64,000 nucleotides of DNA from Cerioporus squamosus (GCA_022592435.1 JABYQS010000071.1:62001-126000); one strand, 5' to 3'. Counted from the first letter of the stretch, positions 9,687-22,400 are shown. Notes: a model not told the origin generated them from the letters alone. Translations and numbers: made by a program.

Positions 9687-12600
9687 ACGATAGCCTAGTC
9701 ATTCCAGATCTGCGTGTTCAGTTCGGACTACGCGCACGGAGCCCTTAGATGTCGCGAACCGGTGGCTGAGACATGTACTACTGATCAATGAAAAGACCCT
9801 GCTTCAGGCGACATAACCGAGCGTAAGACACCGCCTGGGAATCGGAAGTTGTAATTTGTGTTAATCCATCCTTTGAATCTGAGCTGCCGAGGAGACCACT
9901 CCGCAGTCACCTATTGGGGGACCGGGCAGGTCCTCGCGTCCACCAATGTGAAGGCGTTAGAGTGCCGCGAGGTCGCGGTTTGCGCTCGCTTTTGCTCACT
10001 CAAAATCGCCTCGGTAATTCTACCATCGGCGATACTGCGCACTGAGCCAGAGACACTAGCCGCGCGGCAGCGGCTCACGACCTCGCTCAGCGGTGGCATG
10101 AGCGTGTCGCTCACCCATGTCGCCAGAGCATTCGAGTCTTTCTCGGGGCGCTCCTGATGTTAGGTGAATCTATCCCCAAACTCGTCGGCTACTCGTACTC
10201 CTTGGCAAGCTTCAGAGGGCGAGGGCACGAAGTTCTCCGTGCACACTGGCCTTGCGAAGTCGACGGCCACCACACCAGGGGCCAGTCGATCCAGGGAGTA
10301 TGGTCCGGTTGGAAACTTTGAGAGAGTGGATGCCGGGACTCGAGCAATGCATAGGTAGGGCGTGAATCCTGCATTACGCGACATGGGTGCCCAATTGGGA
10401 GGAGTTTCATCGTATATATGCATATGAATGAGAGAATACACAACATACTGGTTATAATATATCTGTAACGCACTGCCGTCGATTCATACGTCGTCCCCGG
10501 GGGCCTGGGGCTAATGATTTCTGAACGCATAGTCTTCTGCCCTGTGGTCTGAAGCGCAGGCGCAGATCCGAGGAGGCGCGTAATCTCCGCGTTCGTTTTA
10601 AGATTCCAATCTCTGCGCCGTATCACGGTGGTGGTGCTTGAAGTCCAAAGCTGGGCCAGAAGAGCGGTGCGATAGTGAGAGTAGGAGCATGCGAAGAGAG
10701 CGCTTCTCCCTGTGCACTCGTATGGCCACGACCTCTGTGACATGCTGAAGTTGTGTGTGTGAGGAGAGGTATAGCTCTAGATGCAGAAGAAAGACTCCCT
10801 GTACTCTCCCGAGACTCGGGCCGTGTCGACTACTAGTGGGAAGCGTCTCGATAGCGTGATTAAGCAGCGGCGCCGAACGGACGCACGCTCATATTGACTT
10901 AGGCATCCAACCAGATCCGGACTTTGCTAACAGCAATTTGGACCGGCTGTGTGCCTGCCAACGCGCGATATATTCGCTTAATCTGGAAGAAAGTGCGAAG
11001 TCTACCTCGAGAGCAAATGAGAATGCGCTCACCGAGTGGTGGTCCGAGACTTGTCCAGTACTAGTGGCCCTTGAGTGGCCCTGCCGGCGCCAGTGTTCCA
11101 ATGATCCTGATGAAGCAGTGGACTATCTGATAGATTCTACATGCAGCAGGTATACCTGAGTAGGCGTCGTGGTCGTTCTAGCTCTCTCTCTTCTCCCTGA
11201 GAACAGAGAACAGATTGACAAGAACCGACTACGCTAAACTAGTAGCTCAGGTAAGCAGCGCTGTGCTCTCGATGCTCGGCGTCTGATGACTAAGCCTGCG
11301 GATACGGACGCGTACGGCCGACTACCAGGTACTACCTACGGTCTTCCAGGGTCTTTCCTGCGATCCTCTCTCCTCGTCCTCGTCCTCGTCCTCGCCGCTC
11401 CTCTCCTGTCCGTATCCCAGACGCTCTGGTCTCCCTACTTTACCGAATTCCCGAAGCAGGTGGAAAATCTACACGGAAGGTCCGTCAGTCCATCACACTA
11501 TTTAGCTATATGCTACTTTGGAGTCATACCGACAGCCTGAGACGAGGGCGGGCCGTGCGACAGGCTGCCTGCCAGCTGTACGCAACAGGTGGCGCGGTCT
11601 TTTGTGAAGGACATCCCCAGGAACATGATCGCCAATAACGATTGCGACAATTGGTGTATGAGAGGTTTATACGCTTGTACGCCGCGAGATAGCATAGGGT
11701 GACTCGGCGAGACAATTGTTCGTATACGCGAAAGCGGTGAGAGCCCCCGGAGGATCAACCCTACTAATCGGCACTGACAAGCCTGAAAGGGGTCCGAGTC
11801 AGTCGGGCAACCTGGGCAGCACGCCCGCGACTGGAGTTAGGTGTCGAGCTTCGGAAGGACTGTCTGAAGAACGGATGTGAGTGCCACTTCAGCTTGTGCC
11901 AGGAGATGAGAACTACTCACCCACTAAGGCGCGGGCGCGTTACGGAGACAGTCCATCCTTCCGGGGATGCGACACGCGTCCGTCTCTCTGCGCCGTTGAG
12001 ACGCACCCTCAAATCGGGCCGAGAATCTTTATTGTCGGAGAGGTCGTCTCCTAACCAATGTTGCGATCGAGAATTCCGGATGCCCTTCAAGGATCTGCTC
12101 CACGCGGCGCTGCCGGTGCCGCACACCGCCAGCTGCGGACTACAACAAACGGGAACCTGCTGATCAGACGAAGCGGTTTTCTGGTCCCCGCTTTTCCTCA
12201 TCAACACGCGATGCCGGCTTGGAGAATCTGACCAGGAGTTCATGGTCAGACACGGCGGCTTGGGGAACATCGTGACCGCCCGCGCTTGTCGCGACGCGCC
12301 TGTGGCCACGTTCACGCGCGGCCATAGCGAGCTGTCGATCCATTCCGCTAGGGCCTCCAAATTCTTCTTCAGGTGCTCAAGGTGCCAGGTGAGTTTGTCC
12401 TCAAACATATGGCCATGGCCCGTGTCTGACTCATCCATTCGCTTCTCGTAACTATGTCTTCCGCTCTCCCCACCACGTCGAGGGAACAATGCGCGCAGTA
12501 ACCAGGCGCGCGGATCTCGAACCTTGCGCGCACAGTCAGTGATTCGCAAAGTAAACTAGTAGCACATGAGCCTTCCACTACGGCGGAGCCTCTCCAACGA

Positions 12601-12801
12601 GTACTACCCCTCATACTTATCTACCCCGGCGGGATGCAAACATACGAATATTTTCCATAGGAGGCACAAACGCGCCTGCCAGCTGGAGATTCCGCGCGTA
12701 CGTTGTCTTCGATTCTCCCCGTCTTTAGTCCTCTCTCTCTATCTATATATCAATTGATATATCAGCGCCGGCGGGGACTCTTGAACGTTATATTGTGCGA
12801 C
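9687..12801. other. Unassigned region with weak coding candidates
   Basis: Candidates without recognisable domains: minus-strand open sequence at 9911-10114 and 10160-10743, where a GT...AG intron near 10370-10460 may join two segments; plus-strand 10938-11159; and minus-strand 11917-12549, which contains a helical stretch (FEDKLTWHLEHLKKNLEAL). A short TCGTCC-type microsatellite sits near 11372-11396 inside a pyrimidine-rich tract. None of these is supported well enough to call a gene. Confidence 0.25.
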
Positions 12802-14057
12802 TCACCATGCGTCCACCTGCTCAAGTCGCTGACGACTATCGCCATGGACCCGGACTCGGTATATGCACGTGTATGCTTCATTTCCCCAGTTCTCCTTGAA
12901 AACAAAGAGCAACGTATCCACAAAGAGCTTCAAGGCGTCCGCATCAGAGAAGAGATTGAACGTCTGCATGGGTATTTTGCCATGAATGTTGTACGTCATA
13001 TGACCGAGCAGGACGAAATTGTTGAAGTAGAAGTCAGGATGCAAGTCGGGAAGTCCATGTTCGTAAGTCAGTTTCAGCCCCTTTAATACTTGCAATCCGC
13101 CGGTACTTTGCCGTCTAGACCTGGGAAGAATACCCCATACATCGATAAGCCTCGGCGCGGTATCGTTGCGGTAGGCAAGTTGCCCCGGGACATGATCGAT
13201 TGTGACTGCTCGAGGTACTATTTCCTGCGCGAGCTTGACTCCAAGGCTTCCGCGCTGTCCTTTCATAGGCCAGCAGCATCCCGCCTGGAGTCCAGGAGTA
13301 AGGGCAAGCTCAGGAGGCCGCGGCATGGCAGGTGTGCTCCATAACCTTGCCCACAGCGGGACGTCGAGGGTGTAGGTTGGCGAAGTCAGTTCACGGACAA
13401 TTCTGGCGCCAGCACTCCACAAAGCAAAATCCGGCTCTCCTACGGAGTCCAAGTACACAATGAGTTGAAACTCCCTCTCCAGAGACTGCAATTTTTGCAG
13501 AATTTCCCGGCTCGATTTAGATAAGAGACCTTCTGTAATACCGCCATCGTGAGCAAACATCTTCGCCGTCGGAGCTCTGTATCCTCGTGCTCACCAGAAA
13601 TCATTTGGGCTCTTGCATACAGAGCTCTCCCCAAGTTTCCCAAGGCTGCAAAGTCGGAAGACGACATCTCGTGCGAGACCTGCAGGGATGTCGCATCAGC
13701 TATTGGACTGGGTGCAGTTCAAGCCATAGTACTTGCCGCGTCGTCTATGCAGACTGTTGCTATTGCGATGGCCAAAATGCACACATGATATCTGCGGAAT
13801 GTGCATAGAAGACCGATGTGCACGCCGAACTGGACGAGCGTGAAGTGAAGTAGTGATAATGCAACGTGGTAATAGAGTACGGCAGTATAGCGAAGCTCGT
13901 CTACCACTTGACATGCAATGGAGTTGAAAGGGCGAAGGATTTGCATTGCTAGCCTTCGTACTTCGATGCTTGCGAAGGATTCAAGGGGATCCCGACGACG
14001 GCCGCAGAGATCGAGCTTAAGAGCTGAACTAAGAAGCACAGGCCGGGCGCGTACCAT
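12802..14057 (-). CDS. Short SUN-domain membrane protein
   Basis: SUN-domain proteins sit in the inner nuclear membrane and bind KASH partners to link nucleus and cytoskeleton. Here the C-terminal SUN domain shows GEPDFALWSAGARIV, LTSPTY, PPELALTPGLQAGCCWP, QRGSLGVKLAQ, PRAVTIDHVPGQLAY and, at the end, NWGNEAYTCIYRVRVHGD. The last is the usual SUN terminus. A coiled coil precedes it (REILQKLQSLEREFQ), and further upstream are hydrophobic segments (AVLYYHVALSLLHFTLVQF and VCILAIAIATVCI). The intron at 13533-13594 joins MIS to EGLLSK in frame. An in-frame intron may follow VWG near 13119. Splicing between the membrane segment and exon 13595-13688 is not settled. Start ATG at 14057 is a guess. 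At roughly 350 aa it is shorter than Sad1-type proteins. No disruption of the SUN domain is seen. Confidence 0.75.
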
Positions 14058-14290
14058 CCACGACTTCCCTATAAGGAAACTCGGTTTAACCAACACTGCG
14101 AGGAGCGTTCAACTGTTGCCCCCGATCGCGAGTAGCACTAGCTAGTTTTGTATATATGACAGTTCACTGAATGTCAATACACGATAATAGCTAAAGGCGA
14201 TATACATGATCATATTGGGATCTGTAGCTGTAGGTACTTCTTCGTCGAGCTAACTCCCGGCAAATCATTCATCCTGCCAGCACGTTCCTA

Positions 14291-16073
14291 CTAAGACTGA
14301 GTAACAACGGCTACTCTTTCCACAAGAAACCGCGGCCCTCCTTTGCCTCCCCATATCTCTCGATGTCCGGCGGACGCTGGATGTACGTCGATGCGGAATA
14401 CACGTGGACCCGTATGGCTAGGGACCCGGCATCGAAACTTGATGACCTTCCCAGTACGATCACAGCCCATGTACTTGGCTACCTGCTGACAGCATCGCAC
14501 TTCCGCACCATTTGGCCTCCGACGGAGCGGGGCATCCGATACCTTGTAGATATCCCCGTGCTTCGCCACGTAGACGGACGTATGTTTCATGATTTCCTGC
14601 TTCACTGAGTGGCGTATGGCAGGCCAGAGGTCTTCCTGTCCAAGAATGAAGTAGTCCGCAACGCTGCATACAAATTGAGACATGACGAGGATCGGATCTA
14701 GGGCAGGTGCATCAAATGCGATAACGGCAGAAAATTGCCGACTGGGGGATGAAAGAAACTTTCAGCATGTAGACTATGCGCAATGATTTTGACTTACCCG
14801 ATCTCGCCCATCTCCTCGAGCGAGTGCTCGACGAATCCTCCGCAGCATACCACAAACAGAATAGATCTGCGGAACTGTTGTGTCGGTCGACAGTCGCCCA
14901 AGACATGTTCCACCATCTGAGAAACCGTTTGAGTTCACGGTACCATGGGCGTTGTCTCGAGAGTCACGCATGCCCTACCGCAGGAAGACTAGTGCTCTTG
15001 CCACTCCCATAGAGGAGACCGCCATCGCGAGCGCTTGCATGGGTATTCAGCACCAAGATGAGATCACATGTTTGCGCCCTGGCGAGCTGGTATCAGTAGA
15101 TAGACCGGTACCTATATGTCTGGAAGGATACTAGCTCGGAGAAATCACGCAGAGCGACTCTTTTGCTCTTCAGATCCGCCACCACTTTCCTGTCCGCAAG
15201 ATCATGAAATCCACGGTTCAACAGCAAGAGTCCATTCTCCTGCAAGAACGGATCAGTGTAACGCGAAAGAAAAGAGACATGGACTCACACGGGCAATGAA
15301 ACGACTTCGTAACATGCTCTCGAGTACCGAGGTAGATGCTTGATGAACATTGAAGGCTTGATCCACTTCGACCGCGCAGTATAGTTGATACAACACCAGA
15401 GGAGTGCGGCTCATGCCTTGCGAGCCCACACCGACAGAGCGGACCGGTATCGCATACTGAGGAACAACGTCAGGTGAGACCTTTGAGAAGGTACGCACTT
15501 ACTGGCGTCGGATCCCCGGTGCGTTCATGGCAGGAAGGGCAGATCCATTCGTTACAGTCTGGAAAGCAGCCTCGTATACCATTTCGCGTGACACAGCCGG
15601 CTGTATATTTGCAATGTGAGCAGAGAACGACATAGCCACCTTGTCGGCAAAACCAGCATTGCTGCGGGAGAGGTATGAACTTCAAGTAGTGAGATAGTAT
15701 GGTGCACGTACTGTCGCCAAACTCCGCGCGCAGTCGAGCGGAGCATGGACCGAAGAAGTCGTCAAGCTGTGCCCTGTGGGGTTAAACATGGAGCACAATC
15801 GACGCGAAGTAATGCAGTATAATCCCTACCGGCTTGTATAGCACCGCCGCGACCAGAGTACAGAGTTTCGGGTATAGCTGAGGGATCGGTCGCTAATCGT
15901 GCGCTCCGACGAAGCTCAGGTCGTCTCTTGGTAGGTTCCGCCGAAACAGATCGTTCTCTGAAGGAGCCGTGTCTATCATCGATATGAACCCCACGCATCA
16001 AAGCCAGTGAATCGTTACCTTGACGACCGGTGCGTGACTTGAATACTTGACCCAGGTAAGACGACAATGTCAT
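14291..16073 (-). CDS. Zinc-finger protein with possible caspase-like His/Cys dyad
   Basis: Starts MTLSSYLGQVFKSRTG at 16073. A basic linker (TKRRPELRRSARL) leads through GT...AG introns to a treble-clef type finger: CWFCRQGGYVVLCSHCKYT, CFPDC, then WICPSCHE (about 15490-15655). An N-terminal region with CxxC spacing plus six or more Cys resembles PHD or RING fingers. Downstream exons read LVLYQLYCAVEVDQAF, then a strand followed by LILVLNTHASARDGG (about 15035-15070). Next is PQIYSVCGMLRRIRRAL (about 14810-14860). The last exon begins SAVIAFDAPALDPIL and ends at 14291. I recall an Agaricomycete family with this order (finger, THS motif, CG motif, FGAP-like motif). The His and Cys spacing is reminiscent of CHAT/caspase folds, but that is my inference. 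The frame is open throughout when spliced, so it may be functional. Confidence 0.6.
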
Positions 16074-16651
16074 TTTCAGTAGAAGATCCTGGTGAAAGCA
16101 GTCGGCATACGTCAACAGTAATCGAAAGACCCCGGTTACGAACCTATACCGGGCTCCGGACCTCTAGGATGTCCTGAGAGGACAACAAATTCATCAGAAG
16201 ATCCCGGCAGCAGAGACATCCGCGATCTGTTGTCTTCACACGTATGTTCTCGAGGTTGTGGGCAAGCACGGACGCCTACAAGCTGACATTGAGATGACAT
16301 ATATATGTGACACCAACTCGACGACGGCGAACATTCATGTAACTGGACCTTCGACTTCGCCAGGGCAGTTCAAGTCTCCGTGTTCGTACGCGCGCGTTCT
16401 GCAGATCATGTCTTGTTATATAAGGCAAGTCCAATCTCATTCGCTGCTCGAGGAGCCTGACCAAAAGATCTAGATGTCCATTGAAGAACTTCCTTTCGAG
16501 GTCTAGCGCTCGGTGAACAAAGCTAGCAACAATCCACTGAAGAACTTCTCGAAAAGTACGCGTAACGCTGACGTACGCGTGCATCTCACGAGATATATAA
16601 GGGTCTCCTTCATCCGACCGAACATCCCCGGCCCAGTCCATCTCGATATCG
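16074..16651. other. Intergenic region between divergent genes, weak minus-strand candidate
   Basis: Sits between the start of the zinc-finger gene (minus) and the Thr-rich gene (plus), so it should hold both promoters. A minus-strand open stretch at 16276-16641 encodes a helix-rich sequence (FREVLQWIVASFVHRALDLE) that could be a small gene, but it has no homologue I recognise. Confidence 0.3.
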
Positions 16652-17442
16652 ATGACCTACCCATTCCCCACCGCTAACGCCACCTCGCAAGGCCTCAGTG
16701 GCCTGTCGCTCACTAGAGGGTCCACCCCAGTGCAGCAGACGGCCTCGGTCCCGTCTATGCCGACAGCCCCGTCGACGCCAGTGCGCCTGACCGCGCCACC
16801 TCAAGAGGAGGATTCCCCCATGTCGATCGACAGGATGTCACGTCGGTCCTCGCGCGCCCAGTCTCCGATGGAGGAGATACTCAACTCGTGAGTGATTCGG
16901 CCGTCTATGCCGCAGCGCTGTCTCACTTTCTCGAACAGAGCCGTATACGCAACCATGGTCGCCGCAGCGTCGAGTACGTGTCAACACGTATGTATACCAT
17001 GTTCATACTCACCCGCGTCGAAGCAGGCACGAACGCTTCGGTTACCAGCAGGGACGCGCCGACGATTACCACGGACGTGCCGGCGACGACCACGACCACG
17101 ACCACGGACGCGCCGGCGACGATCACGACCACGGGCATGGACGCGCCGGCTACGACCACAACTTCGGACACGCCGGAGACGACGACCACGGACGATGGGA
17201 CCGCGTTGGCGACGCCCACCACTGCTACGCGAAAGATAGGTCTCACGCACATGCTACAAGGGCTGCGCCACGCTGCTTGTGTGGGGACCGCAGATCTTGA
17301 AACCGTGGCACAGGGGTTCAAGGCCCAGACCGTCTCCCTCACAGCGGACGTGGACGTCGTACGGAAGGAGACCAGCGCACTGGGGGCGCTGGCCATAGTC
17401 CTTGCCACAGATCATGGCTTACCAATCCCGGAGGAGCTGTAG
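16652..17442 (+). CDS. Thr/Ala-rich repeat protein, three exons, 228 aa
   Basis: Exons 16652-16887, 16939-16973 and 17027-17442 total exactly 229 codons, with introns of 51 and 53 nt. The N-terminus is Ser/Thr/Pro-rich (MTYPFPTANATSQGLSGLSL), followed by PMSIDRMSRRSSRAQSPMEE. The middle holds imperfect repeats of the type TDAPATTTTT (about 17060-17210). The C-terminus is a helical, non-repetitive region (GLTHMLQGLRHAACVGTADLE) ending IPEEL. I do not recognise the family. Low-complexity Thr tracts followed by a helical tail could suit a gag-like or structural protein; this is inference only. The start is chosen from a good ATG after a pyrimidine-rich leader. Confidence 0.55.
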
Positions 17443-17783
17443 GTAGTCTGAGCTATTCCATCCATGTGCAAGACTGACGTCGCGTACAGGCAGCGTAGGG
17501 CGTGAGAGCGGGGTCGCACGGCGAACAAGCCACTGGGACGGAAATGTACGGGCGTGTATCATGTATAGCTTAGAGAATCGGATATGTTCAATCCGTGGTC
17601 AGCTTGTTTGAGCTAGCCGCAATCCGACACATGCATCGGTTGGAAGAAATTGATGATACGGACGCAGACTTACCTGACTTCCGCCCTGACACTTCAAACT
17701 CTAGCAATAGCGGCAACGCGCACCCTTGGCGAAGGAGATTGACAATAACGATCAGACAGAGCGACATGACGTGATCTTATGAG
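17443..17783. other. No feature seen
   Basis: Intergenic sequence between the Thr-rich gene and repeat copy B. A short open stretch near 17600-17700 has no support. Copy B starts abruptly at about 17784. Confidence 0.4.
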
Positions 17784-19139
17784 GAGTGCGAGTCAGCGAC
17801 CGCGTCTCGCCGCTGAGAGAGCATCGCAGCTAACCTCGTAGAATCCATGGGGCGGGGCGGCACCCGAAGCGTAGCAGGTGCTTCGCGCGGTGCTGGCCGG
17901 GGCGCTCGGTGTTCCGCATGCGTCCGGAGCGTGCGGTCGCAAGCGGCTGCCCATCTGCACGCCGTTCAATGGCAACGGGGAGGAACGTGGAAGCCGGCGC
18001 GGGATTAGGTAGGCTGGAAGGACGGCGGTCGAGCGATGGACTGGCGAAGATGATGCTCTGACCACGGCTACTAGCAATAGCATAGGTCGAGGGAGCCACG
18101 TGCACGAGTCATGATCAGTGCCCATGTCTCGCCGCCGTAAGAGTATGGCAACTAACCTCGCAGATGACATAGCGCCGCGCAGCACTTGAAGCGTAGCAGG
18201 TGCTTCGCGGTGCTGCCAGTGGCCCGGGTGCGGTCGGTGCTCGGCAGCTCCGCATGCGTCCGGGACGTGCGACTGCAAGCCACCGCCGATGTGCACGCCT
18301 TGCTATCCCGACGAGAGTAGATGCAGATGCCGGTGTCGACGAAAGTAGGCTGGCGGAGGACGGGGGACGGGGGACGGGGAGAAGAGCGCTGCGCAGGCGG
18401 GATGGCGGAGCGCAAGCAACGTACGGGGCCACGGACGGGCGCGCGCCCCGCCCCGCCCCTTGCTGACAAAGCCGCACAGCTTCTGGCAGGCGGACCGACC
18501 GCCGAGATGCGGTGGCACTTCGACCTGCCCCATATGCATGTCGGACTCGCCCGTCTGCTCTCTCTACGACTTGCTAACCTCGGCTTCCTTTCTCTTCTCG
18601 GCGACAATCGCAAGCATCCGGATTTGATTCCATTCTCCTCTCCGCCTGCCATCTATGGCAGCTCGATCTCGTCTCTCCATCTTCTCCCTCGCGCCAACTC
18701 CCTCGTCGTCTCATCCCGTCATCCATTCGTGCCACTCGCTAACGGTTCCCCGGCATCGAGGTTCCGCGGCCGTCGCCTTCGCGTCCCAGCCATGCAGAAC
18801 TCCTTCCCTTCTCGGCGACAATTGCAAGCATCCCCTCCCGGCCACTCTCCTCTCCGCCTGCCATCTATGGCAGCTCGATCTCGTCTCTCCATCTTCTCCC
18901 TCGCCACCCGTTCGTGCCACTCGCTAACGGTCCCCCGGCTTCGAGGTTCCGCGGCCGTCGCCTTCGCGTCCCAGCCATGCAGAACTGAGAACTCCTTCCC
19001 TTCTCGGCGACAATTGCAAGCATCCTCTCCCGGCCAGTACTAGTCTCCTCTCCGCCTGCCATCTATGGCAGCTTGTTCCCATGTCTCCATCTGCTCCCTC
19101 GCCTCACCCTCGTCGTCCCGGTCTCGAGGTTCCGCCCTC
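17784..19139 (+). repeat. GC-rich dispersed repeat, copy B
   Basis: Direct copy of the repeat at 6889-7960 with near-identity over about 1 kb. It lacks the first ~80 bp shared by copies A and C. Its right part contains about three tandem units of a ~180-bp block (starting near 18596, 18812 and 19002). Each unit has a CTTCTCGGCGACAAT start and a GCCTGCCATCTATGGCAGCT core. The GACGGGG-type array has three units where copy A has two. The right end, CGAGGTTCCGCCCTC, matches the left end of inverted copy C. No coding capacity is convincing. Confidence 0.8.
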
Positions 19140-22100
19140 GAGTACGTCATTGTTATCGGGGATCGTTCCTACGTAGCGTATACCAACCAACCAATTTCTC
19201 TGTCCAACCTGTTTGATTAGCAGGTTTCAGACTTCGGCATACCTATAGGAGCAGCCGGTGACCCTCGCATCTAGAGGCGCAGTTCCCTCTCCTGTGGTGC
19301 CTGGGCGGTCGGCAAGGGTAGGGCACATGTTTGATCACAGCGTAAGAAGAGTTACTGGAGCTCTCTTAGTGGCGACGTATTGCTCGTCTTCTGCCAGCTG
19401 AACTGCATGGCTCGTCGCGATCGATGTTGACCAGCGGGACGATCTCCAGCTGCTCGTCTCTTCTCCGCAGCTATCGACCACGTCCGGGTCCTCAGGCCTC
19501 ATGCCTGATGGACTGTCAAGCTACTCGTTCATGGTTGGCGAGGTCCTGGACGCGCAGCATAATTGATCGCGTTCTCAAACTGTTCCAGCGCTCTGGCGTG
19601 CGCGGTTGACGTTCTTCCTAAGTGCGCATCCGTGATCCTCTAAGAGTTTCGATAAGCGATAGATTTAGCATGCATGTATAGTAGCTGTCGCTAGGCGGCC
19701 GAATATCACCCTCCTCCGCGTAGACAATTGGCGTCAGTATGTCCTGGCCCCGTACGCTCAAGCTATCAGCCATGAACTCAACTTGGAAGGACCTGAAGGG
19801 GGAAGATGGATCAGCCGCGAGCAGGTGCAGTCCATCCCATGGCGCCGACCCCAAGGACGTGCCACGGTGGGTCAAGCAGACGCCACTCTTCGTGAGCAAG
19901 TCTCCGAGCCAAGTCAGCTTATCCGCCGGCAACACGGGCCTTCATCGCATCAGCTATTTTGTCAAGGCTGAATATGCATCATCCGTTCCGCAGCTGCTTT
20001 ACATACCGTTGTCGTAGAAGACATTGACGGGGTGAGATGTGTGGGCGCCGCATGCCCGCCCCACGAGGGCAAGGAGAAAAATCTAGAGACAAATTGAGCT
20101 CCGTATTGTGGTGCGATGAAGAGAGATCGGAGAAAAGGCGGGACGAGTGACTGAGGGATAGAAGAATGGATGTCATGTCGGATGCGATTGGCCAAACGAG
20201 CCAAGGCCCAACCCCACTATGCACACCACCAGAGCTTGGAAATGCTCCGAGTATAGCTCACACGAATTGCAAGCGGGGATTCGGGCTGGAGGCGAGGTCT
20301 GATCGCGCAGCTATCCCGACGGAGACATGCAAGTCCCGCAAACATTGCGGGCCTCGCGTGTCTCAGGCACGGACTGGGTGAGCTCCAGCGAGTACCTAGG
20401 GCGAGCCGGTAGGTGCGGTGGAGGCCGCCATCGAGCCCACGAACTCGTCGAGGGACATGACGAAGGAAAATCGAGGAACGCACTGTGCATACATACAGCC
20501 GCCTCTTTTGAACGAGCCAGGGAACGGTATTCACGAGATAGCATGAGCTCGAGATGCGTCCGAGCCGCCTTCCTTGTCGCTATAGCCTTGGCGACAGCCG
20601 CACATAGGCAGAGACGGACGTCATTGATTCATCCCAGGCCCAAAGAAAGCTGAAAATTACGTGTATAATCGACCAAAATAGGGCCTTTCGCCACTCACCA
20701 GACAATCCGCGTCGCAGTAGAGGTAACTTGAGTTCGGGCATACCGCAGGCCTCGTAAGACTGCAAAGCAGCCTCCCGGAGCGCGAGCAGCCTCAAACATT
20801 GCTAATAACGACCGTCAGGACTCAGGATAGCTGTGAGGAGTGGATATATACTCATGCGGTGCTCTGCACAGCGGCCTCATCATCCGTGGGCATGTGCCTG
20901 AAGGAGATAGCTTTCGTCAGTGCCAGGATTCCTCACAGAAAAGAGATATCACTCATATGTCGTGGTAGGCCGCGAGTACCACAGGCGATGACATCATGCA
21001 CCGGTACTGTCATCGTGTATCCTCAAATAGTGGCCGGCGTGAGGCGTCTGGTGTTCCGCAGACTGCCCGCGAGATAGGATCAGGGCGTCTAGGGCAGCAG
21101 GGATAGCGGGGAAGAGAGGAGAAGATGAGAGACAATTGCAAGGTCAAGGAGAGTGGTCGCGAGGCCTGCTTAGTCAGCAGACGCCGGGCACGGAACAGCA
21201 GGAAGACTCTGAAGAGGCAGGGGTCAGGAGGACTACAACCACTGTATCTGCTGGGCTCAGTATTCATCTGGGACTCGACTGCTCCAGCATCAGTACGGGG
21301 CCCCGGAAGCCTAGGGAAGATGCTTACGAAGCCGCGCACAAGCGAGCAATGTTGTCCGGCGTTGCGCCGCTGCCTGCCCTTGCTCGTGATTGACAGTTGC
21401 CGCACTCTGGTCATCAGGCCGTGCGCCAGAATTGCGCACGTCAGTATCCCAATGTGAGCGCCGTGCCTTGGCTTTGACTGCAACTGAATATGCAACTGAA
21501 GATGCACCTGTAACGCGGCAGTAGCCTACTGAAATGGCTTTCCGGCGAATGAGGCCGACAGGGCGCTGTTCATATTCAAGGCGCTGAGTCCGACTGGGTC
21601 GAGTGTGCAGAGGAATCGAGATCTTACGAGGGACGGGATTCAGTACCTGTCCGCGTGTGTTGCCGTAGTCGCCATGTTCACGAGCTTATCGTCCGAAACC
21701 CGATCGCAATCCGTGCTCGGATGCGACGGCGACTTCATCTGACGGCGCTGTACTCCTGGTATGGATGCAGCCCGTTCGGAACTGTGCCTGAAAGGTTGGA
21801 CTAGATTCCAGTGCATGCACGAAGTTAGAACGCAAGCACAAAGGGGCGAGGTGGAACAATTGAACGTACACTGCCACTCTACTTTGGTGAAGGAGGAAAG
21901 ATCAAACGAGGCCGGGACCCCTGCGTGCGATGTGCGACATGCGACTCTCATGCTAACGGCAAGACGAACAACGCCTCGGTCTTAGACGCGAGGTTCCGTC
22001 CGCGGATTGAAGGAACACTTGGACTTGAACGGCTGTTGCTACGGACGCCGTTGTGAAAGCAGCCATGATGTTATGGTGGTCAAGCCCACTCGATATTGGA

Positions 22101-22400
22101 CAGACATTTCTTACGCACCTCGAGAATGTGTCATACTCCGTGTTGTGGGTGAGGAATAACGAATAGACCGCGCCCGCACGTATCGGTACTGCCGCGGACG
22201 AGGAGGGTAGTGTATGTGGCAGAGGCCTAGCCGCCGAGCCACGTGCCTTCTGACGTTGGTTTCGTGGATGGCCAGCAGGACGGGAAGGTAAGGGAAGCTT
22301 ACACTTGCCTGAAACCGGATCTTGGCACGGGAACCCAAAGTCATAGGGAGGAGTACTTATGAGCATGCTATGCAGCGCCCACGAGCGACGGAAGGATGAC
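19140..22400. other. Unassigned region with weak coding candidates
   Basis: The minus strand at 19618-19935 is open and not low-complexity (SAPWDGLHLLAADPSSPFRS, DILTPIVYAEEGDIRPP), so it may be one exon of a gene. The plus strand at 21136-21393 is open with an acidic-basic mix. Minus 21010-21507 overlaps it. None contains a domain I can name. No repeats from the A/B/C family were noticed here. Confidence 0.25.

Noticed and set aside
17000..17250. CRISPR-like array
   Set aside because: Repeats are imperfect coding units without unique spacers, in a eukaryotic gene.
18152..19043. ORFs up to 240 codons across repeat copy B
   Set aside because: They cross the tandem 180-bp blocks and change length with block number; no conserved protein features.
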